This document shows positions 45,857-55,466 of a DNA stretch of 64,000 nt, piece by piece. The position numbers and the translations under genes are program-made. This DNA is from Ignavibacteria bacterium (GTDB lineage Bacteria; Bacteroidota; Ignavibacteria; Tepidaquicellales; Tepidaquicellaceae): positions 212,462 through 276,461 of the forward strand of contig JADJAH010000009.1 in NCBI GenBank assembly GCA_016704345.1. Reading direction: 5' to 3'. Each line of letters starts with the position of its first letter. Within the stretch, counting starts at the first letter, position 1. The notes below the pieces were generated by a model. It was not told where the DNA came from. It searched no databases and saw nothing but the letters and a program-made list of their open reading frames with translations.

Positions 45857-46913
45857 CTCGAACAGATTCCGGGAAGGCCTTTTAGATGCATTGGTTCAGA
45901 CATGCATTCAAAAGGGAGATCAGCTTGTGAATAAAACGGATGAAGCGAATTACGTTCTAAATTTCACTACAATTGAGAATCCAAAATCTGTCAGGCGCAA
46001 ATGTCGTTCACTATTTGTGATCACATTTATTTGTGATGATACGCGCTTACAGGAAGAAGATGAGATCAAAGCCAGTTCTTACAATTCGTTAGTGAGGTCA
46101 TTGTCCAATCTTCTTATTTACATTACGCCTTATCTTCAAACATATTTTACCACACCCGAAGCAGGATTCTATGACATCTTTTTTAATCCTGAGGAAGTAT
46201 ATGAGAGAATGAAGCCTATCATCAGTTCTAACTTTGCAACGGATAACCGCTTTGAAACTGATCTGCCGGAAAGATATTGTAACGGAAGTGAGATCACAGA
46301 GCAAATATGCAAATACGGCAAAGTGCTTGACGAACTTGGTGTACTCCCGGTGCCATTTCCACTAAAGGGGTTCTTATCCGAAACTCAGTTAAGGCAACTT
46401 TACAAAATTTACGGAATAACAGGAGCAAGTTACGGGAACCTAAGCGCAAGAGAAAGAATACCGGAATTAGGCAAAGACACTTTTTGGATGACGGGAAGAG
46501 GAGTTGATAAATCCAATCTGAGAAAAATTGGAAAAGACATTTTGCTTGTAAAGGATTTTGATTATCAGAAACATGAAGCGATAATAAGTATGCCTCAGGA
46601 CTTCGAACCGAAAGCTCGAGTCTCCGTCGATGCTGTTGAACACTCTATGATCTACAAATCCTTTCCTGAAGTCGGTGCCATTCTTCATGCACATGCCTGG
46701 ATAGACGGTGTTTTGTGCACACGGCAGAACTACCCGTGCGGCACAATAGAGCTTTCAAAGGAAGTCTTAGAGCTTCTTCGCAGAACCGATGATCCATCAT
46801 CAGCGGCAGTGGGATTGAAGAACCATGGATTAACAATTACCGGTAAGAACCTGCAAGAGATCTTCGAAAAGTTTTCACACAAACTCATAAGAGAAGTACA
46901 AATGTTTGCATAG
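45831..46913 (+). CDS. Class II aldolase/adducin-like protein with an extra N-terminal domain
   Basis: A 360-residue protein from the ATG at 45831 (preceded by aaggagaag). The C-terminal 190 residues are a class II aldolase/adducin domain: GITGASYGNLSARE, the zinc-site histidines in GAILHAHAW, and GLKNHGLTITGKNLQEIF. The first 150 residues (FALVRNDSNRFREG, FVITFICDDTRLQ) are not a known domain to me. Aldolases of this type cleave or isomerise phosphorylated sugars, or act as dehydratases as in methionine salvage (MtnB). Overlap with the decarboxylase and a 2-bp gap to the permease bind it to the cluster. Confidence 0.72.
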   Translation: MKFALVRNDSNRFREGLLDALVQTCIQKGDQLVNKTDEANYVLNFTTIENPKSVRRKCRSLFVITFICDDTRLQEEDEIKASSYNSLVRSLSNLLIYITPYLQTYFTTPEAGFYDIFFNPEEVYERMKPIISSNFATDNRFETDLPERYCNGSEITEQICKYGKVLDELGVLPVPFPLKGFLSETQLRQLYKIYGITGASYGNLSARERIPELGKDTFWMTGRGVDKSNLRKIGKDILLVKDFDYQKHEAIISMPQDFEPKARVSVDAVEHSMIYKSFPEVGAILHAHAWIDGVLCTRQNYPCGTIELSKEVLELLRRTDDPSSAAVGLKNHGLTITGKNLQEIFEKFSHKLIREVQMFA

Positions 46914-46915
46914 CC

Positions 46916-48025
46916 ATGATATACACAATTAGAATATTGCTTAATCATCCAACAAGATTAATACTTACAGTAACAGGAATTTCCCTTTGCATGATCCTCA
47001 TGCTTTTTCTCTTTGGAATTTACAAAGGTGTTTCTGACGGTTCGGTCGAATACATTCGCGAGAACAAGGCTGACTTGTGGATACTTCAGAGAAACGCTAC
47101 TAACTTACTCAGGGGTTCGTCAATGTTGCCGACTCAACATAAAAATGTGATAGAGAGTGACGAAGATGTGGAGAGAGTTTCTCCGGTTCTTCTGCTGATC
47201 ACAACAATTAAGAACAGTGATAAACGATCTTCCATTTTCCTTGCAGGCTATGATCAGGAAAATGGACTGGGTGGTCCGCCTAAGCTTGTCACCGGCAGAA
47301 ATGTTAATACTGACAAAGAGATCGTGCTGGACAATTCATTTGCACTGAACAATGGTTTTAAAGTTGGAGATGAAGTTGTCATTATTGATGACACTTTAAC
47401 TGTTACAGGAATCAGTACGGGTACGAATGCATTTGTTATCCAGTATGCCTTTACAACACTTGCCGAGGCTAAGTCGCTTTTGGGATTGCCTGACATTGTT
47501 ACGTGCTATTTGGTAAAGACAAAGAGCGGTGTCGATCTGAAGCGGACTTCCGAAAGGCTTCAATCAAGAATTGATGGATCGGTAGTTTATGAGCATCCCG
47601 AATTTCTGTCAAACAATGTCAAGGAAATGGAATCCGGTTTCTTGCCTATACTTTATGCAATTGCTGCACTTGGTGCAGTTGTGTTGACAACAGTTTTAAG
47701 TTTAATACTTTCAATAAACATTCTGGAACGGAAGAAGGATTTTGCAGTCATGAAGATTCTTGGTTCACCCTCGGCTTTTCTGCCAAAGCTGATAATTCAG
47801 CAGGCACTGTTCATAAGCATATCTTCCGGGGTACTTAGTGTTCTTCTGTATTTTCCGCTAGTTGACCTTATTGAGAAGGTTTCTCCTGAAGTCAGCACTG
47901 TTACAACACCTCTTCAAGTCGTTCTTGTATTTACAGTTGGAATATTGATGGGTCTGTTAAGTTCTTTAATAGCTTTAAGCAGGCTTAGAAAGATCTATCC
48001 GCTGGAGGTTTTTTATGAAAGATGA
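46916..48025 (+). CDS. FtsX-type ABC transporter permease (DevC/LolC-like)
   Basis: A 369-residue inner-membrane protein with one N-terminal TM helix, a periplasmic domain of about 210 residues (MacB-PCD-like; DLWILQRNATNLLRG, GRNVNTDKEIVLDN) and three C-terminal TM helices (GAVVLTTVLSLILSINILER, the FtsX pattern). Transporters of this design, such as DevBCA and LolCDE, move lipids or lipoproteins out of the inner membrane rather than importing solutes. It begins 2 bp after the aldolase-like gene and overlaps the ATPase by 11 bp. Confidence 0.85.
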   Translation: MIYTIRILLNHPTRLILTVTGISLCMILMLFLFGIYKGVSDGSVEYIRENKADLWILQRNATNLLRGSSMLPTQHKNVIESDEDVERVSPVLLLITTIKNSDKRSSIFLAGYDQENGLGGPPKLVTGRNVNTDKEIVLDNSFALNNGFKVGDEVVIIDDTLTVTGISTGTNAFVIQYAFTTLAEAKSLLGLPDIVTCYLVKTKSGVDLKRTSERLQSRIDGSVVYEHPEFLSNNVKEMESGFLPILYAIAALGAVVLTTVLSLILSINILERKKDFAVMKILGSPSAFLPKLIIQQALFISISSGVLSVLLYFPLVDLIEKVSPEVSTVTTPLQVVLVFTVGILMGLLSSLIALSRLRKIYPLEVFYER

Positions 48026-48698
48026 CAATAGAAATATTGTATCGCTAAGAGGTGTGAACAAGACTTACAGGATCAACGAGCATGTTTCGGTTGGGGTTAA
48101 AGATATTAATTTTGACGCAAGGCCCGGCGAACTGGTTTTGCTTCTTGGTCCAAGCGGAAGCGGAAAGACAACATTGCTTACTTTGATTGCAGGGCTACTC
48201 AAGCCATCTGAAGGAAGTATCAGCTTATTTCAAAAACCAATCGAGTCTTACTCGGTAGCTGATTTGCAGAGTCTCAGAGCTGACAGGATCGGATTCATTT
48301 TTCAGACTTTCCTTTTGATAGATGCACTTACTTCCTCACAGAACATTGAGCTAGTAGTTAAGTTCAATCAGAAGTCAAAGAAGGAAGCCCGAAGAATTGC
48401 GGAAACTCTCCTGAAGGAATTGAACATAGAATATCTTGCTGACAAACTTCCTGCAACTATGAGCCAGGGAGAAAAGCAAAGAGTAGCAGTTGCGAGAGCA
48501 GTTGCAAACAATGCCGAGCTCATATTGGCTGATGAGCCGACCGCGAGTCTTGATACTGAAAACGGTTCAATAATAATAGAGCTTCTCAGCTCATTTGCAA
48601 GAGATAATAAGTGCGTGATTGTTGCCAGCCACGATCTTCGTCTCAAGAAATTTGCTGACAGGATTGTATTTCTTGATAATGGAAGAATAGTTGAGTGA
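48015..48698 (+). CDS. ABC transporter ATP-binding protein (LolD/DevA-like)
   Basis: A 227-residue ATPase: Walker A GPSGSGKTT (45-53), Q-loop FIFQTF, signature MSQGEKQRVAVAR, Walker B LILADEPTASLD and the H-loop VASHDLR. The signature reads SQGEK, not SGGQ, as also seen in some LolD-like ATPases. It pairs with the overlapping FtsX-type permease and closes the cluster. Together they are most simply explained as exporting the lipid made by the upstream enzymes. Confidence 0.92.
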   Translation: MKDDNRNIVSLRGVNKTYRINEHVSVGVKDINFDARPGELVLLLGPSGSGKTTLLTLIAGLLKPSEGSISLFQKPIESYSVADLQSLRADRIGFIFQTFLLIDALTSSQNIELVVKFNQKSKKEARRIAETLLKELNIEYLADKLPATMSQGEKQRVAVARAVANNAELILADEPTASLDTENGSIIIELLSSFARDNKCVIVASHDLRLKKFADRIVFLDNGRIVE

Positions 48699-49145
48699 TT
48701 CAGCCTGCCACTTCGTGCAGTCTCGGGCGCTTTACCCGGGCTCTGACGTACTGCACAGATTCACCTCAGTTGAGATATGTTACAATTCACACCCTCACCC
48801 TGCCCCCGCCTGCCTGCCAGAATGCATCTCACACATCAACGGCCAATGGGCAGGCAGGCCTGCAGAGAGTGTACTTGATTCGCCTGTACAGATTCATTTC
48901 CGGCGAAATATGCTGTATTTTACCCCTCACCCCGGCCCTCTCCCCAAGGGGAGAGGGAGACTGTGTGAATTCTTAATCTATATAACTGCTCTTTCAAAAA
49001 ACTTAATTCGTACATTCGTGGCAAATTGTCTTAGAAAGTTTGCAGTCATTCCAATCCGCCGGAGTCCCGAAGAGCGCGGAGAATCCAGCGGGGGCAAAAG
49101 CTATTTTTAATTTCTAATTTTTAATTTTTAATTTCTCCTCTAAAC
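48699..49145. repeat. Intergenic region of stacked dispersed repeats
   Basis: No gene is supported. The region holds a gcctgcctgcc...ggcaggcaggc inverted repeat (about 48813-48863), the palindromic ccggccctctcccc-aaggggagaggg element (about 48922-48958), one copy of the gctctttcaaaaaactta...ctccagcgggggc repeat (48987-49095) and the AT-rich aatttctaatttttaattt repeat (about 49104-49137). The same kinds of element flank the other FG-GAP and module-bearing genes. Confidence 0.75.
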
Positions 49146-52100
49146 TCATGGTGTGATTGCACCAACAAAATTAGCCGCATTGTTGTCGGCTAACGCAAAG
49201 TCAGTGCCGTCAACAAAGTCATCTCCCGTCAAGTCTGTCACAACATATCCGCCAACAAAGTTTGATGCGTCATTGTCAATCAACGCAAGATCACTTGCAT
49301 CAATTGTTCCGTCCTGATTCACATCGCCGGAGTAAAATGCAAAGACATCATAAGGAGAGTTGTCTACTTGAATTTCATTGTTGCCGTATGCATAGATTGA
49401 ATTGACGGAGAAAGCTATGGATGCGTCACTGTTTACGAAAGTAACAGGATCAGCGCTCCATGTTGTAAGAGCGTTTCTGTGTGTGACTTCTATATAATAT
49501 GGAATACCGTTCTGAACATTTCGGAATAAGAACTGCTGTCCTGTTCCCGGACCAAGAAGAATATTTTTTGATGAGTCAACTCTTGCAAAAGGCGATGTAG
49601 AATTTCTTAGATAGACTTTAATTGTATCAGGAACTTCCGTATCCAATACCGGATCATACATTCCCTGTATTGCACCGAACAGAAAAAGATTTTTTCTGTT
49701 GTCGGGAGGGGAAGATAGATAGATATATGCCTTACCTCTGAATTGATCGAATTTATAAGCACCGACAATCACATCAGAATATCCATCACCATTAAAATCT
49801 CCACTGGACACTTCCTCGCCAAAACCATCGTTATTATTTTCTCCATTCATAACAATATCCGGGAGACTATCCATGTTTGAACTTCCAAAATACACACTGC
49901 ATTTTCCAGGAAAATTTATATCATTTATCCGTGCGGATACTATTATATCTGAATAACCATCTTCATTAACATCCCCTGCAGAAGAAAGTGACCATCCCAA
50001 ATTGTCATTACCAAGGTCTCCTGCAAAAGACAAATCTGCAATAGTGTCCATTGTGTATCCCCCATGATATAGAAATACTCTCCCTTTAAAATCGTTGAGG
50101 TCAGGTTTACCTACTATCACATCTGAATATCCATCCCCGTTTACATCACCTGCATTTGAAACAGCAATAGCTTCAATTAACCCGGTTCGATTACGATACA
50201 CAGTTAAAAAATCAGGAACTGTATTCATACTTACTCCTCCATAAAATATGTAAACTTTCGATGTAATGTTGCCTTGTCTCCAAGATCCGACAATTACATC
50301 GCTGTATCCGTCACCATTTACATCACCTGCAGAAGAAATTGAAGTTCCAAAAAGATCATTTTCTGCTTCACCTGTCAAAATAATGTCTGGAACATTATCC
50401 ATATTCGTTCCTCCATAGTAAATATTAACAGTTCCTCTCCTGTTTGAATTTTCAGGTCTTGAAACCATAACATCCGAATACCCGTCTCCATTGACATCCC
50501 CGGCATCAGATACTATACGTCCGTTATCATTGCTCATCACAACATCAGGAACATTGTTCATATTTGATCCCCCAAAATAAATTTTTGGCCTTCCACCTCT
50601 ATTGCTGCAGATAATTACATCTGAATATCCGTCACCGTTGATGTCTCCGGCAGTGGAAACTGAAGCGCCAAATGAAGTATCAATTGATACTCCTGAAAGT
50701 ATTACGTCGGCAACATTATTCACAATTTCACCCCCATAAAATATATATGCCCCGTTAATTCCAGGTTCTCCTACAATTACATCGTTGAAACCATCGTGAT
50801 TTACATCTCCCGCATTAGAAACAGAAGCTCCGAAAGATTTGTTCGAACCACCAGTCATTGTTACATCAGGAATATCTTCTCCCGTCATAGTATTCGTAAA
50901 AACATAAGCTCTCCCTATGTTTGAATTATATCCATACGAAAGTATCTTCACCTGTCATAAAAATATCAACAGCATTATTCATATTTGTTCCGCCGTAATA
51001 CAAATATGCTCTTCCTTTAGATGAACTGTAGCCATAAGCTCCGACATACACATCTGCAAAGCCGTCGCCATTCACATCGCCTGCTTCTGAAACTGAATAA
51101 CCAAATACATTATTTGTTGTTTCGCCTGTCATTGTTACATCAGGTATGCTGTTCATTGAAGCTCCGCCGTAAAAAATATAAGCTCTTCCAGTTAAGGAAT
51201 TGTATCCATAAGCTCCGACAATCACATCTGAATATCCGTCATCATTTACATCGCCTGCGTTTGAAACAGATGCTCCGAAATAGTCAAGGAATGCTCCGCC
51301 GTACATACTAACATCAGCAACATTATCCATTGTAACACTTCCGAAATAAATATATGCTCTTCCAAAGTCAGAGTTATATCCATAAGCTCCGCAAATTACA
51401 TCCTGATATCCATCGCCGTTTACATCGCCCGCTCCCGAAACCGAATATCCGAAATTATCATTTGAATTTTCTCCTGCCATATTGACATCTGCAATATTGT
51501 TCATTGATGAACCTCCGAAATAAATGTATGCCTTACCTGTATACACACTTGCAGCATAAGCTCCGACAATTACATCTGAATATCCGTCTGCATTAACATC
51601 ACCTGCGCCTGAGACTGAACTTCCGAAATTATGCCCTGTAAATTCACCGGTCATTATGACATCCGCTGCACTATTCATTATTGCGCCGCCATAATAAATA
51701 TACGCTCGTCCTGTAAATGAATTGAAGCCGTTAGCGCCGACAATAACATCATCATAGCCGTCGCTGTTGACATCGCCTGCTGATGAGACAGAATTTCCAA
51801 AATAATTATTGACTGTTTCACCGCCCAGAATTACATCAGCTGTCGAATTAATAATTGTGCCTCCGAAATAAATGTAAGCTCTTCCTGAATTTGTACCTCC
51901 GCCATTATTACCATTCGGATCACCGATAATAACATCATCAAAACCGTCACCATTAACATCTCCTGCAGAAGAAACGGACTTTGCATAATTAACTCCAATT
52001 GCAGATCCGTCGAAAGTGTTTTGCTGCAATGCGTCCGTTTCAGGTTCTTCTTCCGGAATGATCCTGTTACCTCTTTCATCTGTAAGCTTATTCAGCCATT

Positions 52101-52287
52101 CCTGTGTCACACCGGCCGGAAGTGAATCGGAGTTTGAGCCAGCAGTGTGATTGTTTGGAGATTGCTGAATCTGTTGAGCGTTAAGATCTGATTCAGACCT
52201 TTGCCAGTTTGCTTGTGATGCTGATGAGATGAAGAGTACGCATACAATAAGCGTAAGAAAGTAACTTGTGCAGTGAAAAGTTTTCAT
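49146..52287 (-). pseudogene. Secreted FG-GAP protein, paralogue 2, with an internal frame-breaking deletion
   Basis: Close paralogue of 22413..25619 with the same signal peptide (MKTFHCTSYFLTLIV) and N-terminal SQANWQRSESDLNAQQ. The frame breaks near 50940: compared with the paralogue, about 74 bp are missing, carrying most of FG-GAP repeat 7. Upstream it reads to MTGEDTF, and downstream it resumes at YGYNSNIGRAYVF. Thirteen repeats remain intact, so the ancestral count is 14 (two seven-bladed propellers). The C-terminus carries the beta module and dockerin-like end (NNAANFVGAITP). Since 74 is not a multiple of three, the present protein would be truncated after about 453 residues, unless the deletion is an assembly collapse between repeats. 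Confidence 0.82.
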
Positions 52288-52735
52288 GGTGAAGTTGACA
52301 GTTTAGTTTTGAAAGATCATTTGGCGCATTACAGATTAAGACAAATTATAAAAAAACAGCCCTGCATACCGGCGATGCTATTAAGTGAATATGTTCGCGT
52401 ACAATTCACGGGCTGTTCTTAAGAGCAATTAGAAATTAAAAATTAGAAATTAAGAATTGCGTGTTGCAAACTTTTGTACAGTTTCATCTCCGTTTAGATT
52501 TACTTGAAGGTTCACCCTCACCCTGCCCTCTCCCCAAGGGGAGAGGGTGACTCCTTTAGTTCCTATTCCAGATTATCGCTCTTTCAAAAAACTTAATTCG
52601 TGCATTCGTGGCAAAATGTCTTAGAAAGTTTGCAGTCATTCCATTCCGCCGGAGTCCCGAAGAGCGCGGAGACTCCAGCGTGGGCGAAAGCTATTTTTAA
52701 TTTCTAATTTTTAATTTTAAATTTCTCCTCTAAAC
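52288..52735. repeat. Intergenic repeats between two secreted-protein genes
   Basis: Besides the three-way-junction element (52355-52417, listed separately), this holds AT-rich repeats (52428-52458 and 52696-52728), the palindromic tctccccaaggggaga element (about 52514-52550) and a copy of the roughly 108-bp gctctttcaaaaaacttaa...gactccagcg repeat (52578-52685). No gene is seen. Confidence 0.7.
52355..52417. ncRNA. Three-way-junction RNA-like element, copy 3
   Basis: The outer stem is AACAGCCC/GGGCTGTT (8 bp), differing from the AACCC/GGGTT of the other copies yet still fully paired. Inner hairpins are GCAT-accggcg-ATGC and GTGAAT-a-TGT-tcgcgt-ACA-ATTCAC. On the minus strand a run of seven Ts follows the stem, which resembles a terminator, but there the element lies upstream of the FG-GAP gene. 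Confidence 0.5.
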
Positions 52736-54877
52736 TCATGGTGTGATCGCACTAACAAAATTCGCCGCGTTGTTGTCGGCAATCGCAAAGTCGGTGCCGT
52801 CAACGAAGTCATCTCCAGTCAAGTCTGTCACAACATATCCTCCGATAAAGTTTGATGCATCGTTGTCAATCAGCGCAAGATCACTTGCATCAATTGTTCC
52901 GTCCTGATTTACATCGCCGCTGTATATTGCAAAAAGCAAAGGTGAATTATCAACCTGTTTCTGATTGTTGCCGTAAGCATTGCTCTGACTTCCATAAAAT
53001 CCTACAGAGGCATACACACTATCATTGAGATTCAATGGCTGATAATACCAGGTTTCAATTGAATTTCTGTGATTGACCGAAATATAATAATTACCCGGCA
53101 CTGCATCAGGGAAAGTCGCAAAGGATAGGTTGTAGCAGTAGACAGAGTTTACAATATTGTAAGGTGGAAATGAATTTCTTAAATGAACTGTCGAAATATC
53201 TATTCCGGCAGAATCATTAGCAGGGTTGTAAAGACCTTCAATTATAAAACCAAGACTAAGATTAATAGCTTTACATCCGCAGGAAGAAAATACACCTGAA
53301 TATGTAGGCCAAACTGTAAGACAACTGTCATTATTTAAAAAACGGAATGAAGGTTTCGGAGAAGCGTAAGAACCTGTCAGCTGATTATTATGATCCAGCG
53401 TGAAAGATTTTAAACTTAAATTCTGTATTGTAAAAGAAGTTATTATATCTTTCCGCGGAGTCACCCACTTATTTGTAATATAGAATTTCCCTTCCGTGCC
53501 TCGCCTGCCGATTATATCAGGAGTTTTTATTTCCGAATTGGAATCCCCTCCTCCGGCAAGCTGCATATTTGCCCAGTTTATTCCATCAGATGTCTTATAA
53601 CCGTTGATATTAAAATAGTAACCTGAGCTGAAACCTTTTTCAACATACACTATATAAATACTCTTCTGATTAGCACCGCCGTTTGCAGCGACTCTTGCAA
53701 AGTCTTTATGATGACTGCTTCCTGATAATGATCCTCTGTATTGCGGATACAAAAGTGTATTTCCGTAATTTTTATAAATATGAACAAAGTTGTCCGTCCC
53801 CGGAAATCCGCTCTGAACAAATATTATGCTGTCACCTTCCACAGTTCCTTCGCTGTTATAAAATGCAACATCTGTCTGCGCTTCCGTGCTGTATCCATTC
53901 ACAGGAGTATGAATGCTTTGCGAAAGATATGTCATCTGAGAAGGGCTGTTTATCAGGGCATAAGGACTAAATATTTTACAGACTTTCGTCAAAATAAAAT
54001 TATTGACTCCGTCGGTTGAATCCTGAGTTACTGTAATTGTAAGATATGCCTCTACCGGATACTTTGCGTTATCGGAAGTAATTCTTGGTTTTGAATATTT
54101 GCTTACAGTATTATTAGCACCCGGAAATGAAAATGAAGGACCCCCGCCCAGCACTAAGTCAGATTTCCTCAAAGTAATAATCCCTGACAGGTGATATCCT
54201 GTAAATCCATCGGTAATAACAGATAAGACCAGATGAAGATATTTATCATTTGTAAAGGGTTCTATAATCTCAAGATCCATTTCATCATAATTTACTTTCA
54301 TGCCGGTAGTAAGAGCTGCTCTTTTTATTAACGAATATGAAACACCATTGTTGGTTGAATTGAAATATAATAAAGTATCAGGAGTTGCTCCGATTCCCAC
54401 ATCACCTGCGCCAACTGCAATCACAACCCAGATTGTTCCTTCGCCCGGATTGCGCTGCTCTACCTGAGTAGCTACAGCTTTAATGTAAGCATTGTTGGCG
54501 GTATAAATTTCATTGAGAGTAAGCTGATCAGATTGCATTGGCGTTGACTTAATATTATTTGCATCCTTAGAAATCAAACTTATTTCAGGATTGACTGCTT
54601 TTGTTTCAGTAAACCCATTAAGCTCATTTTGAAGTCCCTGGATTTTTTCAATGTTACCGGCTTGATAATTATCCTTGAGACGGCTCATTTCATTTACAAT
54701 TGCAGGTTCTTTTCCGGATAAATGTTTTGCTTTCGTTTTAAACATTTTCTCTTTCATTATTTCCAGAGTTAATGGCACTGATTCATTGGAAGTATTAACA
54801 GTTTGAGAATACACATTCTGAGAATTCACAAATAAAGTAAACAGCAGAATACAAATTGACAATTTTTGTTTTTTCAT
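52736..54877 (-). CDS. Secreted sialidase/BNR-like protein with dockerin-like C-terminus
   Basis: A 713-residue exported protein. Signal peptide MKKQKLSICILLFTLFVNS is followed by a coiled-coil-prone region (residues 35-100). A central part of about 430 residues has BNR-like phrases (YFNSTNNGVSYSLIKRAAL, YKTSDGINWANMQLAGGG) that hint at a six-bladed propeller, and the shared beta module (VHLRNSFPPYNIVNS, NHRNSIETWY) ends in the dockerin-like two-loop tail (GDVNQDGTIDASD, NNAANFVSAITP). No catalytic residues of a sialidase can be assigned. It is intact, unlike its FG-GAP neighbours. Confidence 0.8.
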   Translation of the reverse strand: MKKQKLSICILLFTLFVNSQNVYSQTVNTSNESVPLTLEIMKEKMFKTKAKHLSGKEPAIVNEMSRLKDNYQAGNIEKIQGLQNELNGFTETKAVNPEISLISKDANNIKSTPMQSDQLTLNEIYTANNAYIKAVATQVEQRNPGEGTIWVVIAVGAGDVGIGATPDTLLYFNSTNNGVSYSLIKRAALTTGMKVNYDEMDLEIIEPFTNDKYLHLVLSVITDGFTGYHLSGIITLRKSDLVLGGGPSFSFPGANNTVSKYSKPRITSDNAKYPVEAYLTITVTQDSTDGVNNFILTKVCKIFSPYALINSPSQMTYLSQSIHTPVNGYSTEAQTDVAFYNSEGTVEGDSIIFVQSGFPGTDNFVHIYKNYGNTLLYPQYRGSLSGSSHHKDFARVAANGGANQKSIYIVYVEKGFSSGYYFNINGYKTSDGINWANMQLAGGGDSNSEIKTPDIIGRRGTEGKFYITNKWVTPRKDIITSFTIQNLSLKSFTLDHNNQLTGSYASPKPSFRFLNNDSCLTVWPTYSGVFSSCGCKAINLSLGFIIEGLYNPANDSAGIDISTVHLRNSFPPYNIVNSVYCYNLSFATFPDAVPGNYYISVNHRNSIETWYYQPLNLNDSVYASVGFYGSQSNAYGNNQKQVDNSPLLFAIYSGDVNQDGTIDASDLALIDNDASNFIGGYVVTDLTGDDFVDGTDFAIADNNAANFVSAITP

Positions 54878-54926
54878 TTTCTAATTATTAGTAAAAGTTA
54901 ATGGTAAAAAGTTTTTAAATCCAAAA

Positions 54927-55034
54927 TCAAAAATCCCTGCCTCGTGTTTTCCAATTAGCTTGCGATGCTGATGAGATGAAGAGTACGCATAAAATAAGCG
55001 TAAGAAAGAAACTTGTGCAGTGAAAAGTTTTCAT
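54927..55034 (-). pseudogene. Orphan signal-peptide fragment of the FG-GAP gene family
   Basis: A 35-codon open frame whose first 28 residues (MKTFHCTSFFLTLILCVLFI, then SSASQANW) match the N-terminus of both FG-GAP paralogues at 25619 and 52287, and then stops (KTRGRDF). DNA identity continues upstream into the same leader (gttgacagtttagtttt). It marks the 5' edge of a lost or never-completed third gene copy. Confidence 0.75.
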
Positions 55035-55466
55035 GTTGAAGTTGACAGTTTAGTTTTGAAGATCGATTCTTTGGAGCAATTAGAAATTAAAAATTAGAAA
55101 TTAAAAATTGCGAGTTACGAGTTACAAGCTTTTGTACAGTTTCATCTCCGTTTAGATTTACCTCAAGGTTCACCCTCACCCCGGCCCTCTCCCTAAGAGG
55201 CTGTCTCAAAACCAACTCATTCTGTCATTCCTGCGTGTTCCTGGCAGGAATCCACGTTAAAAATTAACCATTCTCAATGGGTCCCCGACAGAAACACTCC
55301 TGCCCGAGATAGTGACATACGAGTAATCTCTGCAGGCGGGCGGGGACGACAAGTTTTGAGACAGCCTCCTAAAGGGAGAGGGAGTCTGTCTTGATACTTT
55401 ATTTTTATTTACTCTTTTAAAAAACTTAATTCGTGCATTCGTGGTACAAACATGACGCGCTAAAAA
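55035..55466. repeat. Intergenic region around a MITE-like insertion
   Basis: Contains AT-rich repeats (about 55077-55110), the split palindromic ccctctccc...gggagaggg element interrupted by the MITE-like sequence (separate entry), and a truncated copy of the cttttaaaaaacttaattcgtg repeat (about 55412-55452). No gene is seen. Confidence 0.6.
55197..55368. mobile_element. MITE-like element with 16-bp terminal inverted repeats
   Basis: 172 bp bounded by GAGGCTGTCTCAAAAC and its exact reverse complement, with CTAA directly repeated on both sides (55193-55196 and 55369-55372). Removing the element and one CTAA restores ctctccctaaagggagag, the palindromic repeat seen intact elsewhere. No transposase is encoded. 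A related left end lies at 28.1 kb and a worn copy at 40.25-40.36 kb. Confidence 0.7.
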
